Shown one piece after another: positions 45,002 to 54,322 of a DNA stretch of 64,000 nucleotides. Positions within the stretch are counted from its first letter, which is position 1, and every line of letters starts with the position of its first letter. This stretch comes from Herbidospora daliensis (GTDB lineage: Bacteria > Actinomycetota > Actinomycetes > Streptosporangiales > Streptosporangiaceae): positions 266,383 to 330,382 of the forward strand of contig NZ_BBXF01000006.1 of NCBI RefSeq assembly GCF_001570585.1, written 5' to 3'. The notes beneath the pieces are model-generated. The model saw nothing but the letters and a program-made list of their open reading frames with translations. It ran no database searches and was not told the DNA's origin. A program made the position numbers and the translations under genes.

Positions 45002-46401
45002 ACCGGACCGACCTCGCGATCCCGCTCGCGGCGGGCGCGGCAGGCACGGCGGCGATGGTCGCGGGCATCTCCACGCCCTCGCTCTGGAACGACGAACTGG
45101 CCACCTACAGCGCGATCACCCGGTCGTTCGGCGGCCTGTGGCAGCTGGCGCAGAACGTCGACGCGCACTTCCTGCCCTACTACGCGGTCATGCACGTCTG
45201 GGCGGAGTTCGGCGACGCCCTGTGGTGGTTGCGGCTGCCCGCCGCCCTCGCCGTCGGGGCCACCGCCGGGCTGCTGGCCGACCTGGGCCGCCGCCTGGGC
45301 TCCCGGGCCGCCGGGATCTGGGCGGCGGCCGCCTTCCTGCTGCTGCCGTTCGCCTCCTACCACGGGCAGAACGCCCGCCCCTACGCCTTCGCCGCCCTGG
45401 CGGCCGTGCTCTCCTGCTGGGCCCTGCACCGGGCGGTCGAGGGGAGGGGGCGGCGGCCGTGGCTGACGTACACGCTGACCGTGCTTTTCCTGGGCTGCAC
45501 CCACCTGATGGCGGTGCTGGTGCTGCCGGCACACCTGCTGGTGGCCTGGCGCACCGGGCTGCTGCGGCGGTTCCTGCCCGCCGTCGCGGCCGGGCTGGTG
45601 CCGTGGGCGGGGCTGGCCGTGCTGGGCGTCATGCAGAGCGAGGCGGTCAGCTGGATCGAACGGCCCGAATGGACGGCGCTCACCGGCCTGCCCAGCGCGC
45701 TGACCGGGTCGGCCACGTTGTCGCTGCTGCTGGTCGGCGCGGCCGTGGCCGGGTCGGGGGCGGCGCCGAAACCGTGGCTCGCCGGGCTCTGGACGTGGCT
45801 GCTGCTGCCCCCGCTGCTGCTGTTCGCGGTCTCCCGGGTGGCGATGCCCCTGTACGTCGACCGTTACTTCTTCGCCGCCGCCCCCGCCCTCGCCCTGCTG
45901 GCCGGCCTCGCCCTGGCCCGCGTCAGGCCACCGGCCGCGCTGGCGCTGCTGCTGTTCGGGGGCGTGCTCGCGCTGCCCGAGCTCACCCTCAACCGGTCGC
46001 CGGACGGCCGCCGGGAGAACTATCCCCTCGTCGTCGAGACCATCGCCCGCGAGTACCGGCCGGGCGACGTGCTGATCTACGGCGCGGCCCCGCAGCGGGA
46101 GGGCGTGCTCTACTACCGGCGCACGCCGGAGGGCTTCCCGCCCGACGTGCTGCGGCGCGGCACCGGGAACTACCCCGGCACGTTCGGCTTCGTCGAACGC
46201 GGCGACCTCAACCACGTGCTGAGTCAGGCCACCCGCGTGTGGGCGGTCTGGCGCGGCAACCCCGCGCTGGGCGTCGACGACCTCGGCCGGGCCGCCCCGG
46301 CCAAGCTGAAGTCGCTGAAGGTGCTCGGCTTCGAACCGGTCCGGACGTGGGAGCCGGACCGGTCCCCGGGTCTGGTTCTGGTGCTGTTCGGCCGAAAGTG
46401 A
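44998..46401 (+). CDS. GT39/GT83-like membrane glycosyltransferase
   Basis: A 467-aa polytopic GT-C protein, co-translated with the gene before it. The first loop has LWNDELATYS near 29-38 with the Asp-Glu pair, followed by QNVDAHFLPYY and NARPYAFAALAA, typical of dolichyl-phosphate-mannose-type transferases in actinomycetes. About nine to ten helices precede a C-terminal soluble domain of about 140 residues. It likely adds a sugar from a lipid carrier to an extracellular acceptor, perhaps the same glycan made by the minus-strand cluster. Confidence 0.82.
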   Translation: MNRTDLAIPLAAGAAGTAAMVAGISTPSLWNDELATYSAITRSFGGLWQLAQNVDAHFLPYYAVMHVWAEFGDALWWLRLPAALAVGATAGLLADLGRRLGSRAAGIWAAAAFLLLPFASYHGQNARPYAFAALAAVLSCWALHRAVEGRGRRPWLTYTLTVLFLGCTHLMAVLVLPAHLLVAWRTGLLRRFLPAVAAGLVPWAGLAVLGVMQSEAVSWIERPEWTALTGLPSALTGSATLSLLLVGAAVAGSGAAPKPWLAGLWTWLLLPPLLLFAVSRVAMPLYVDRYFFAAAPALALLAGLALARVRPPAALALLLFGGVLALPELTLNRSPDGRRENYPLVVETIAREYRPGDVLIYGAAPQREGVLYYRRTPEGFPPDVLRRGTGNYPGTFGFVERGDLNHVLSQATRVWAVWRGNPALGVDDLGRAAPAKLKSLKVLGFEPVRTWEPDRSPGLVLVLFGRK

Positions 46402-46496
46402 TGCGTGTGTACCGATTGGGTCTAGCAGCCGGTTTCCGGGGCAGGAGCCGCTAGCCTGGTCACCTTCCCCTCCACATTTGAAGACAGGAGTCGGTC

Positions 46497-47318
46497 ATGC
46501 GGTCTTCGCTCCGGTTAGGAGCAGTGGGCGTCCTTTTGGGAACGCTCCTTCCGATGCTGCTGGTCACCACGCCCGCGCAGGCCGCTCGCCCGAAAGCCAA
46601 GGTCAAGACGGTGGTCGCGCTCGGTTTCGACGACGGCGACGCCACCCACTTCACCGCCGCGAAGATCCTGAATTCACACGGCGTACGCGGAACGTTCTAC
46701 ATCAACAGCGGCGACCTGAACACCAAGGGAAAACTGAGCGTCGGCCAGGTCCGCACGCTCGCCCGGCAGGGCCACAAGATCGGCGGGCACACCCTCCACC
46801 ACGTGCGGCTGACCGACCTGACCGCCATCGACCAGCGGGTCGACATCTGCGCCGACCGCGCCGCCCTCCTCAAGCTGAAGATCCCGGTCACCACGTTCGC
46901 CTACCCCTTCGGCGCGAACAACGGCGACTCCCAGGCCGCCGCCCGCTTCTGCGGCTACAACGCCGCCCGCACCGTCGGCGGCCTGGCCCTCGGCAGCGCC
47001 CCCGTCGAGTCGACGCGACCGGCCCTGCTCTACTCGGTCCGCACCTACGGCTCGGTCAACCACGACACCACCCTGAACGACCTCAAGAAGCAGGTCACCG
47101 CGGCCGAACGGGCCGGCGGCGGGCTGCTCCCCGTCGTGGTCCACAAGGTGTGCGTGCGCGTCTGCGGCGACTACTCGACCACCGAGAAGCTGCTCGACGA
47201 GTTCCTGACCTGGCTCGACTCCCGCAAGAAGCACGGCACGACGGTCCGCCCGCTCGAAGACGTGATCGGCGGCCGGTCGCGCCCGGTGCCCCCCGAGTCG
47301 GCCTGGCAGGAGTTCTAG
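46497..47318 (+). CDS. Secreted polysaccharide deacetylase (NodB domain)
   Basis: A 273-aa exported carbohydrate esterase 4 protein. The signal peptide is about 1-29 (LLVTTPAQA cleavage region). NodB motif 1 is LGFDDGDATHF and motif 2 is KIGGHTLHHVRLTDL, giving the metal triad Asp-His-His; FAYPFGANNGDS is motif 3. It removes N-acetyl groups from chitin-like or peptidoglycan polymers. RBS ACAGGAG precedes the ATG. Its location between membrane transferases and the glycosyltransferase operon suggests it trims the secreted glycan. Confidence 0.88.
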   Translation: MRSSLRLGAVGVLLGTLLPMLLVTTPAQAARPKAKVKTVVALGFDDGDATHFTAAKILNSHGVRGTFYINSGDLNTKGKLSVGQVRTLARQGHKIGGHTLHHVRLTDLTAIDQRVDICADRAALLKLKIPVTTFAYPFGANNGDSQAAARFCGYNAARTVGGLALGSAPVESTRPALLYSVRTYGSVNHDTTLNDLKKQVTAAERAGGGLLPVVVHKVCVRVCGDYSTTEKLLDEFLTWLDSRKKHGTTVRPLEDVIGGRSRPVPPESAWQEF

Positions 47319-47327
47319 GGCCTGCTT

Positions 47328-48761
47328 CTAGGGCCGGCGCAGCACCACGAAGCCGCCCTCGTCGAAGACCGTCACGTAGCCGGTGGCGCGCAGCCGCGCC
47401 ACCTCGGCCACCTGCTGTTCGACGCTGTCGAACGGCGTGGTCTTCCAGCGGGTGAAGGCCACGATCCACGGCGGGTTCTCGTAGCCGGGCTCCGGCTCCC
47501 ACAGGATCACCGGGTTGCGCGCCGTCAGGCTCGCGCCCACCCCCAGCGCCGCCGCGACCGCCGGTCCCGGCGGCACCGCCGCGACCGCGCGGCGGGCGAC
47601 CGCGACATAGGCCGGCTCGGGGCCCAGTTCGGTCTTCACGATCGTCCCGTACGCGAACATCGGCGCCGTGACCAGCCCGGTCACCAGCACCCCGGCCGCC
47701 CACGTCACCCGGGTGCGGGGCCCGAAGCGGGCGATCCCGTCGACGGCGGCCAGGAACAGCGGGATCGCCAGGAACGCGTTGTAGTGGAACGGCACCCCCC
47801 ACCAGTGGGGATACGACGACAACATGCGCTCCGCGAGCAACGGCAGCGACAGCAGGGCCAGCGGCGACAGCAGGCACGCCCCCAAGACCATCAGCAGCAG
47901 CCAGCCCATCGTGACCAGCTTGTCGGGCGGGCTGCCGAGCAGGGCCAGCGTCTGCACCGGGTGCGTCAGCACGTGGGCGAGCGCGGAGAACGGGCCGTCG
48001 CCGAGGTCCTCGTAACGCCAGTAGAAGCCGTCGCGCCCGCCGAAGAACGGGATGAGCACCTTGGTCGCCACCAGCACGGCCGCGACCCCGCCGCCGACCA
48101 GCAGCGCCCCGGCCCGGAACCGCCCTCTGGCCGCCAGGTAGAGGCCGAAGCCCGCGACGACCAGGCCCATGTCCTCCTTGGTCAGCAAAAGCAGGCCGCC
48201 CATGACCACGGCGGTGCGGATCCGCCCGGCGTCGTACCGCTCGACCATCCAGGCGATCAGCGGCGGCGCGAACGCCACCTCGTGGAAGTCGAACTCGACC
48301 GCCTGCGCGACCGGCCAGCAGACGACGTACGCGAGCGACACCAGATACGCCGCGGCGGGCCCGAGGCGGCGGCGGGTGAACAACCAGAGCGGCGGCACCG
48401 CCAGCGCGAAGAGCACCCCCTGCGCGAACAGCAGCGACATCGGGCCGTCGTTGATCCAGTAGAGCGGCGCGAGCAGGGCGAGGATCGGCGACCAGTGGTC
48501 GCCCAGCAGCGAGAACCCCTCGTCGTGGAAGCCGTCGAGGTACTCCTTGGTGACCGACTCGGGCAGCCGGAACTCCGAGTAGCTGCGCACCCCCTGGTCG
48601 AAGATGGCCAGGTCGAGCACCCCGGCGCGCATGCCGCGCAGCTCCAGGTAGCCGACCAGGGTGTAACCGGCGGCCGCGACCGCCACGATCAGGCCGACCC
48701 ACGGGCCGTGAACACGAGCGGCCCCCCGCACCGGGAGGCCGCGACTCGCCGTCAGGGTCAT
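47328..48761 (-). CDS. DUF2079 polytopic membrane protein
   Basis: A 477-aa protein with about ten hydrophobic helices. The family hallmark is the first-loop pattern LAIFDQGVRSYSEF followed by GDHWSPILALLAPLYW, and EFDFHEVAFAPPLIAW. DUF2079 proteins have a GT-C-like topology and are thought to be glycosyltransferases, though none is well characterised to my knowledge. The start ATG at 48761 overlaps the stop of the glycosyltransferase by one base (TGATG), so it is the last gene of the minus-strand operon. Confidence 0.85.
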   Translation of the reverse strand: MTLTASRGLPVRGAARVHGPWVGLIVAVAAAGYTLVGYLELRGMRAGVLDLAIFDQGVRSYSEFRLPESVTKEYLDGFHDEGFSLLGDHWSPILALLAPLYWINDGPMSLLFAQGVLFALAVPPLWLFTRRRLGPAAAYLVSLAYVVCWPVAQAVEFDFHEVAFAPPLIAWMVERYDAGRIRTAVVMGGLLLLTKEDMGLVVAGFGLYLAARGRFRAGALLVGGGVAAVLVATKVLIPFFGGRDGFYWRYEDLGDGPFSALAHVLTHPVQTLALLGSPPDKLVTMGWLLLMVLGACLLSPLALLSLPLLAERMLSSYPHWWGVPFHYNAFLAIPLFLAAVDGIARFGPRTRVTWAAGVLVTGLVTAPMFAYGTIVKTELGPEPAYVAVARRAVAAVPPGPAVAAALGVGASLTARNPVILWEPEPGYENPPWIVAFTRWKTTPFDSVEQQVAEVARLRATGYVTVFDEGGFVVLRRP

Positions 48762-50422
48762 CAGCCGAGCAGCCGCCGGGCCTTGCGCAACGCCCGCTTG
48801 AACACCGTGCGCTCACCGCGCCGCTGCAACCGCACCGTCTGCACCCGCCAGTTCTCCGCCTTCGCCTGCCAGCGCGCCGTGTCGGCGCTGCCCTTGGCGG
48901 CCTTCTTCTCCAGGAGCGCGACCTGCCGTTCGAGCGCGTGGACCTGCTTCTCCAGCCGTCCGGCGGCGATCTTACGGTCGATGGCCAGCGCCCGCCAGTG
49001 GGCGGCCTCGGTGTTCCGGCTCACGATGGGCGGCTTGACGCGGGGGTCGACCGGGGCGAAGCCGAGTTCCTCGCCGTCGAGCCATTCGGAGCCGTAGAGC
49101 TCGTGGACGACGTCGTCGAACTCCTCGCCGTCCTTGATCACGTGGAGGGCGCGGGCGATGGCGGCGGTGCGTTCGAGCCGGGCGGTGACGATGCCCTCGT
49201 GGGTCTCGGTCAGCGCGATGTGCAACAGCCCCAGGTCGGCCTTGTCGGCCTTCTCGATGAGGGTGGCCAGGGTCTCGGCGGCGATCGTCCAGCCGGGCGG
49301 GCAGACCAGCCGGAACGGGACCGGGGCCGACGTCGGACCGGCGTCCTCGACGAGGCGGACGCGGCCGTCGTGCTGGTAGCCGCCCTTGATCAGGCGGGCG
49401 TCGAGGCGGGGGTCGTCGAAGGCCGAGCGGCGGCCGTCGTGCAGTTCCGGCCAGTCGCCCACCAGGCTCACCCGCACGTCGGGCAGCGTGCTGACCAGCG
49501 CCGCGTCGGCGCCGCCGCGTACGTTCTCGTAGCTCGCGCCCCGGGTGTCGACGACCACGTCGACGTAGGGCACCAGCCACTGGCGGCCGCCCTCGGTGCG
49601 CAGGAAACGCCGGTAGGGGATGCGGTCGGCGACGAACGGCGCGTTGTAGCGCTTCACCTCGGCCTGGCGCCGCATCAGGGTCGACCGGCCCAGGTGCCAG
49701 GCCGGCGCCTCCAGTTCGGGCACGAACACCGCGCCCGCCTGGGTGAGCCGGTAGCCGAGGTCGGTGTCCTCGGCCAGCACGAGCGAGGTGTCGATGCCGC
49801 CGGCCTGCGTCCACAGGTCGTGGTGCTGGGAGACGCTCGCCCCGACGTGCAGCCGGTGCAGGACCGGGCTGGGGGCCCGCCGGAGGCCGTCGTGCTCGCC
49901 GATGAGCTTGTGCCACCAGGCGTGGCCCTCGCACTCCTCGAACAGCGCGGCCTCGCGCCCCGCGCGCACGGCCTCGCCGAGCGCCCCCGGCGACGGCAGG
50001 TCGGTCTCGGACGCGGTGAACCGCAGGTCGCCCAGGACCACCAGGTAGTCGGCCGCGTGGTGCCAGCGCATGTGGGCGCTCACGTGGCCGCGCGAGGGCA
50101 CCACGTCGGCGTCGAGCCGCAGCACGACCTCGCCGGTCGCCTGGCCGAACCCGGTCTTGACCGCCCACGCGATGCCCCAGCCCTCGTTGGGCACCAGGCG
50201 TACGCCCGGCGGCACCGCGAGCGGCCCGCCGTCGTTGACGACGATCACCTCCACGAGGTGGGCCGGGTAGTCCTGCTCGGCCAGCGCGGCCAGCGTCAGG
50301 TCGAGTTTGCGCTGGCAGTCGCGGGCGGGGATGACGACCGACACGGTCTTGGCGGGCCGCCAGGAGCCGGGACACGGCGGCACCAGCACGCCGTAGTCGT
50401 TGCGGGGTACGCGAGCCGTCAT
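48761..50422 (-). CDS. GT2-family glycosyltransferase with coiled-coil tail (paralogue A)
   Basis: A 553-aa cytoplasmic transferase. The GT-A domain has VSVVIPARDCQRKLDLTL, NDGGPLAVPP, LRLDADVVPSRGHV (DXD near 103) and LAEDTDLGYRLTQAGAVFVP. A second region of about 180 residues ends GSEWLDGEELGFAP, matching paralogue C. The last 80 residues are a coiled coil ending in a basic segment KRALRKARRLLG, perhaps membrane-associated. The ATG at 50422 forms ATGA with the stop of the gene before it. Linkage and sugar are unknown. Confidence 0.85.
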   Translation of the reverse strand: MTARVPRNDYGVLVPPCPGSWRPAKTVSVVIPARDCQRKLDLTLAALAEQDYPAHLVEVIVVNDGGPLAVPPGVRLVPNEGWGIAWAVKTGFGQATGEVVLRLDADVVPSRGHVSAHMRWHHAADYLVVLGDLRFTASETDLPSPGALGEAVRAGREAALFEECEGHAWWHKLIGEHDGLRRAPSPVLHRLHVGASVSQHHDLWTQAGGIDTSLVLAEDTDLGYRLTQAGAVFVPELEAPAWHLGRSTLMRRQAEVKRYNAPFVADRIPYRRFLRTEGGRQWLVPYVDVVVDTRGASYENVRGGADAALVSTLPDVRVSLVGDWPELHDGRRSAFDDPRLDARLIKGGYQHDGRVRLVEDAGPTSAPVPFRLVCPPGWTIAAETLATLIEKADKADLGLLHIALTETHEGIVTARLERTAAIARALHVIKDGEEFDDVVHELYGSEWLDGEELGFAPVDPRVKPPIVSRNTEAAHWRALAIDRKIAAGRLEKQVHALERQVALLEKKAAKGSADTARWQAKAENWRVQTVRLQRRGERTVFKRALRKARRLLG

Positions 50423-52233
50423 GACCTGCCTCCCGGGAGCTCCATCAGCGCGTTGGGCCGGAACCCGCGCCACTGCCGCTTGTTGCGTTTGAGGAAGGTG
50501 CCGATCGGCTCCCGCCAGGTGTGCTCGGCGGCCTTGCCGCGCCGCAGGATGTAGCCCAGGCCGTGACCCCGGTAGATGGTGCCCCCGGCGACCTGGACCG
50601 CGTGCTGGAACTGGGTGTCGACCGAGCGGGGCAGCGGACGGAAGCCGCCCACCGCGTCGAAGGCCGAGCGGGTGGTCAGGATGGTCCCGCCGGCGATGAA
50701 GTTGGTGACCTGTTCGGTGATCTGCTGGTGGTGGACGGTGACGTCGATGGCCGCCAGGTAGACGAACTCGGGCGAGGTGCCCAGCACGTCGGCGCCGGTG
50801 TAGGAGTGGGCGAGCAGCAGGTCGGCCAGGAAGTCGGGGCCGTACCAGTCGTCGTCGTCCATCTTCAGCAACATCGACCCCGACGCCCGTTCGGCGGCGG
50901 CGTTCAGCACCGACCCGAAGACCTGGGCGTGCGGCGCCTGGTAGACGGTCAGCGGCCGGTCGAACTTCTCGATCGCCGCCGCGACCCCGGGGTGCTCGCG
51001 GGGCACGCCGTGCAGCGCCAGCACCACTTCGAGGTCGGCCTCGCGCTGCCGGCCGGCCTGTTCGAGCGCGAACGCGACCTGGTCGGGCCGCCGCGTGGCC
51101 AGCAGGATCGAGGTCGTCGGCAGGTACGACCCGACCGCGCCCATTCGCGCCCAGCGTTCCTTCACCCCGTGGTCGCGCAGGGCGCGCCGCCGCAGCCGGA
51201 TGCTGTGCTCCTCGCGGGTGAGGTCGTCGTCGAGCACGCTTGCGGGAGCCGCGTCGAGCAGGGCGACCAGCCCGGGGCCGAGCGCCCCGGCCCAGGCCGG
51301 GACGTGGTCGCACACCAGCGGCACCCCGGCCGCCGCCAGCCCGGCCACCACTCTCACGGCGGTCAGCGGGCCGGTGTGGCCGCGCCGCCAGTCGATCGTG
51401 ACGCCGCGCAGCTTGCGGACCCGGTTGACGTCCATGACCGTCACCGCGCCCGACGCGGCGATCCGGGTGAGCACCGCGCCGTCGTACCGGATCACCCAGG
51501 CGTCGTCGACCACGGTGAGCTCGCCGACCCCCTGGGTCGGCACGCTGACGAACCCGATCGGGTTGACCGACCGGTCGTCGACCGGGGGCACCAGCGCGGG
51601 GTCGGTCAGCCCGGCGGCCAGCAGCTTCTCGCCGCCCGGACGCCCGATCTCCTCCCAGCTCGGCGAGCCCGACCGGTCGGCGAGCACGGCGTCGCCCGCC
51701 CAGGGGACCGACACGTCGGTGCGCACCACGAGATCGCCCGCGGGGGCCCCGATGCGGATCGGCATCGGGCCCGCCGGGTCGGCGACGGCCGCGTTGGGGT
51801 CGCCCGGCCGCCAGTGGGCCGCGCCCGGACCGGCCACCACCGGCACCGGCGAGGCGATGGCCTCCAGCCGGTTCCCGGAGAACGCGCGGGCCACCGCCGT
51901 GACCACCCGGCCCGAAGGCGTCGGGGCGTTGAAGGTGACGTCGACCTGCCAGCCCGACCCCTTCTTGAACGTGCGGACCTCGGTCAGCGCCCGCCACCGG
52001 TGGGCCGGGGTGAGCGACGGGTTCGGCGCGGTGAACCAGTAGGGGGCCTCCGCGATCACCACCGACACCTTCGACGCCTTGGGCAGCGTCGACTGCAGGG
52101 TCATCGCCCGGCGCAGGTCGGTGGGGGTCTTGGCGACCACCGTCACCTCGGCGACCTCGGCCTCGGGATCGAGGCGGAGCCCGCCGTCGAGGTCGTCGCC
52201 GCCGTCCTCGAAGCCGATCGTGTACGTCGTCAT
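50419..52233 (-). CDS. GT2-type glycosyltransferase with large N-terminal region
   Basis: A 604-aa protein. Residues 1-150 are an unrecognised beta-rich region, about 150-350 has several strands and PxxxP turns, and the C-terminal 240 residues are a GT-A domain: PTTSILLATRRPDQVAFAL, SMLLKMDDDDWYGPDFL (DXD) and IAGGTILTTRSAFDAVGGF, with VDTQFQHAV as the later acidic motif. It differs from paralogues A, B and C, which share another layout. It overlaps both neighbours by 4 nt (ATGA). It may extend or cap the product of the other transferases. Confidence 0.8.
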   Translation of the reverse strand: MTTYTIGFEDGGDDLDGGLRLDPEAEVAEVTVVAKTPTDLRRAMTLQSTLPKASKVSVVIAEAPYWFTAPNPSLTPAHRWRALTEVRTFKKGSGWQVDVTFNAPTPSGRVVTAVARAFSGNRLEAIASPVPVVAGPGAAHWRPGDPNAAVADPAGPMPIRIGAPAGDLVVRTDVSVPWAGDAVLADRSGSPSWEEIGRPGGEKLLAAGLTDPALVPPVDDRSVNPIGFVSVPTQGVGELTVVDDAWVIRYDGAVLTRIAASGAVTVMDVNRVRKLRGVTIDWRRGHTGPLTAVRVVAGLAAAGVPLVCDHVPAWAGALGPGLVALLDAAPASVLDDDLTREEHSIRLRRRALRDHGVKERWARMGAVGSYLPTTSILLATRRPDQVAFALEQAGRQREADLEVVLALHGVPREHPGVAAAIEKFDRPLTVYQAPHAQVFGSVLNAAAERASGSMLLKMDDDDWYGPDFLADLLLAHSYTGADVLGTSPEFVYLAAIDVTVHHQQITEQVTNFIAGGTILTTRSAFDAVGGFRPLPRSVDTQFQHAVQVAGGTIYRGHGLGYILRRGKAAEHTWREPIGTFLKRNKRQWRGFRPNALMELPGGRS

Positions 52234-53756
52234 CGGCCCCTCCATCGGCGCTTGGCCGGCGGCTGGGCGGCGAGCTTCTCGGCCTCCGCCTTCCACCGCT
52301 CGGCCTCGGCCCGGTGCTTGCGCGCCTCGGCCTTGTGCTTCTCGGCCAGCGCCCGCCAGGTCTGGGCGTCGCCCTTGATCGGCTCGGCCGCCGCCGGCGG
52401 CACGATTCCGAACTCGGCCCCGTCGACCCAGTGGGCGCCGAACAGCTCGTCGACCACGTCGTCGAGGTCCTCCCCGGGGAACAGCCGGGCCCGGTTGTAG
52501 GCGGCGGTCTTCTCCAGCCGGGCCGTCGCCACGCCGTCGGGCGTCTCGGCGAGGGCGGCGCAGAGCAGGCCGTACCCCTGGGTCTCGGCGAGCTTGACCA
52601 GCCGGGCGACGCTGTCGGCGCCGAGCGACCAGCCCGCCGGGAGGGTCAGCCGGTAGGGGGCCTGCACCACGCGGTTGACGCGGGGTTCGCCGGCGTAGAG
52701 GTTGCCGAGCAGCCGCAGGTCGAGCATCGGCTCGTCGAGCGAGGCCCGGCGGCCGGTGGGCAGCTCGTGCCAGGGGCCCTCGATCGTGACCGAGAGGTCG
52801 TGGACGGTCTGGGCCAGGGCGCTGTCGACGGTTCCCCTGGTCTCCTCGTAGGTGGTGGCGGCGACGACCACCTCGACGTACGGGACCGAATAGACCCGCC
52901 GAGGATGGGTGCGCAACCAGCGAAGATCCGGGATGCGGTCGGCGAACAGGGTCCAGTTGTGCCGGTGCACCTCCTTCTCGCGCACCATCACGGTCGACTT
53001 GCCGACGTGCCAGCTCAGCGCTTCGGCGTCGGGGACGAACACGGCCCCCGCCTGGGTCAGCCGATAGCCGAGCTCGGTGTCCTCGCCCATGTTCATCGTC
53101 ACGTCGACCCCGCCCGCCCGCGCCAGCATGGCGGCCCGCACCGACGTGGTCGCGCCCGAGTGGAGCCGCGACGGGTTCGACCGCGCGTCGCGCAGGTGCC
53201 GCGTCTCGGCGAGCGTCTTCTCCAGCCACACATGAGGGTGGACGTCCGCCCCCGGGAACAGGTTGGCCGACCGTCCGGCCGAGACCTCGGCGTAGACGTG
53301 GCCGGGGGAGGGCTGCTCGGCCGAGACGAACCTGATCGTGCCGTGCACGACCACGTATTCGGCCAGGTGGTGCCAGCGCATGTGGGCCTCGACGTGCTCG
53401 CGGTCGAGCAGCATGTCGGCGTCGAGCCAGTGGATCACGTCGCCGGAGGCGGCCGAGGCCCCGGTCTGCCGGGCGGCGCCGCGCCCCCACGAACCGGCGG
53501 GCACCCGGACGATCCTGGTGTTGTGGGGGGCCAGCGGCGGGAGCCGCAGCGCGGGCGTGCTGCCGTCGTCGGCGACGACGACCTCGGTCAGGTCGGCGGG
53601 GTAGCTCTGCGCCGCGAGCGCGGCGAGGGTGCGGTCGAGCGCGTCCTGGCACTGGTAGGCGGGGACGACCACGCTGACCGACAGGCGCGGGGTCCAGGCG
53701 CCCAGCGGCGCCGGGCGCAGGGAGCCCCAGTCGTTGTGCCTGATCCGCGCCGTCAA
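52230..53756 (-). CDS. GT2-family glycosyltransferase with coiled-coil tail (paralogue C)
   Basis: A 508-aa transferase closely related to the genes at 48761 and 54323. GT-A motifs: VSVVVPAYQCQDALDRTL, ADDGSTPALRLPP, HWLDADMLLDREHV (DXD), MGEDTELGYRLTQAG. The C-terminal region ends LFGAHWVDGAEFGIVPP, then a charged coiled coil of 40 residues and KRRWRGR. The start is TTG at 53756 in a TTGA overlap with the membrane coiled-coil gene; the N-terminus TARIRHNDWGSL matches the paralogues, which supports this uncommon start. Confidence 0.85.
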   Translation of the reverse strand: MTARIRHNDWGSLRPAPLGAWTPRLSVSVVVPAYQCQDALDRTLAALAAQSYPADLTEVVVADDGSTPALRLPPLAPHNTRIVRVPAGSWGRGAARQTGASAASGDVIHWLDADMLLDREHVEAHMRWHHLAEYVVVHGTIRFVSAEQPSPGHVYAEVSAGRSANLFPGADVHPHVWLEKTLAETRHLRDARSNPSRLHSGATTSVRAAMLARAGGVDVTMNMGEDTELGYRLTQAGAVFVPDAEALSWHVGKSTVMVREKEVHRHNWTLFADRIPDLRWLRTHPRRVYSVPYVEVVVAATTYEETRGTVDSALAQTVHDLSVTIEGPWHELPTGRRASLDEPMLDLRLLGNLYAGEPRVNRVVQAPYRLTLPAGWSLGADSVARLVKLAETQGYGLLCAALAETPDGVATARLEKTAAYNRARLFPGEDLDDVVDELFGAHWVDGAEFGIVPPAAAEPIKGDAQTWRALAEKHKAEARKHRAEAERWKAEAEKLAAQPPAKRRWRGR

Positions 53757-54217
53757 CGCTCGCCCACATCGGTCCGCACCCGGGGCGGCGCCCCGGTGAT
53801 GCGGCGGATCTCCTTGATCTCGGCCTCGACCTCGTTGCGCAGGAACATCGCGTTGACGCGGTCTTCGCCCAGGGCGGCCAGCACGGCGCGCAGGTCGTCG
53901 TCGCGGCGGGCGGCGCCCTCGGCCAGCAGCCGGGAGGCGCCCGCCAGCTCGGCGGAGACGGTGCCCAGCGTCTCGGTGACGCGGGCGAGGTTGGTCTCGA
54001 GCTTCTTCACGCGGGTGTCGATGCGCTGGGTCTTGCCGTCGAGCCGCCGCACGCTGAACAGCAGCAGCGCGAGCGCGGCGAGGGTTCCCCCCGACAACAC
54101 CAGTATCAGGGCGTCGACCACGGGGAGCACGCCCATCAGGACGAGGGCGGCGAGGGCGGCCAGCGCGACCGTTCCGGCTGCTGCGCCGAGCATCGCCAGA
54201 CGGCGGAGCGTGGGCAT
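53753..54217 (-). CDS. Two-TM coiled-coil protein in the glycosyltransferase operon
   Basis: A 154-aa protein with two hydrophobic helices (about 10-28 and 34-54) and a cytoplasmic coiled coil (about 58-140). I do not recognise a family. It is the first gene of the operon that runs to 47328 and overlaps the next by 4 nt. The transferases in the operon end in coiled coils, so a scaffold that holds them at the membrane is a plausible inference. Its ATG is preceded by GGAGG ten bases upstream. Confidence 0.75.
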   Translation of the reverse strand: MPTLRRLAMLGAAAGTVALAALAALVLMGVLPVVDALILVLSGGTLAALALLLFSVRRLDGKTQRIDTRVKKLETNLARVTETLGTVSAELAGASRLLAEGAARRDDDLRAVLAALGEDRVNAMFLRNEVEAEIKEIRRITGAPPRVRTDVGER

Positions 54218-54322
54218 CTTTTGTCAGCCTCCGTGTCAACAAGGAATGGATCGGGATTCTATTGGAAGATCTCTCACGATTCGTTGGCCGGAATACCGAC
54301 ATCTTGCCGTCGAATCGACATG
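54218..54322 (-). promoter_or_regulatory. AT-rich gap with candidate promoter of the GT operon
   Basis: This 105-nt gap is clearly less GC-rich than its surroundings. TAGAAT on the minus strand at 54256-54261 is a good -10 candidate; no TTGACA-like -35 stands at the right distance. GGAGG for the downstream ATG lies at its right-strand end. Confidence 0.4.
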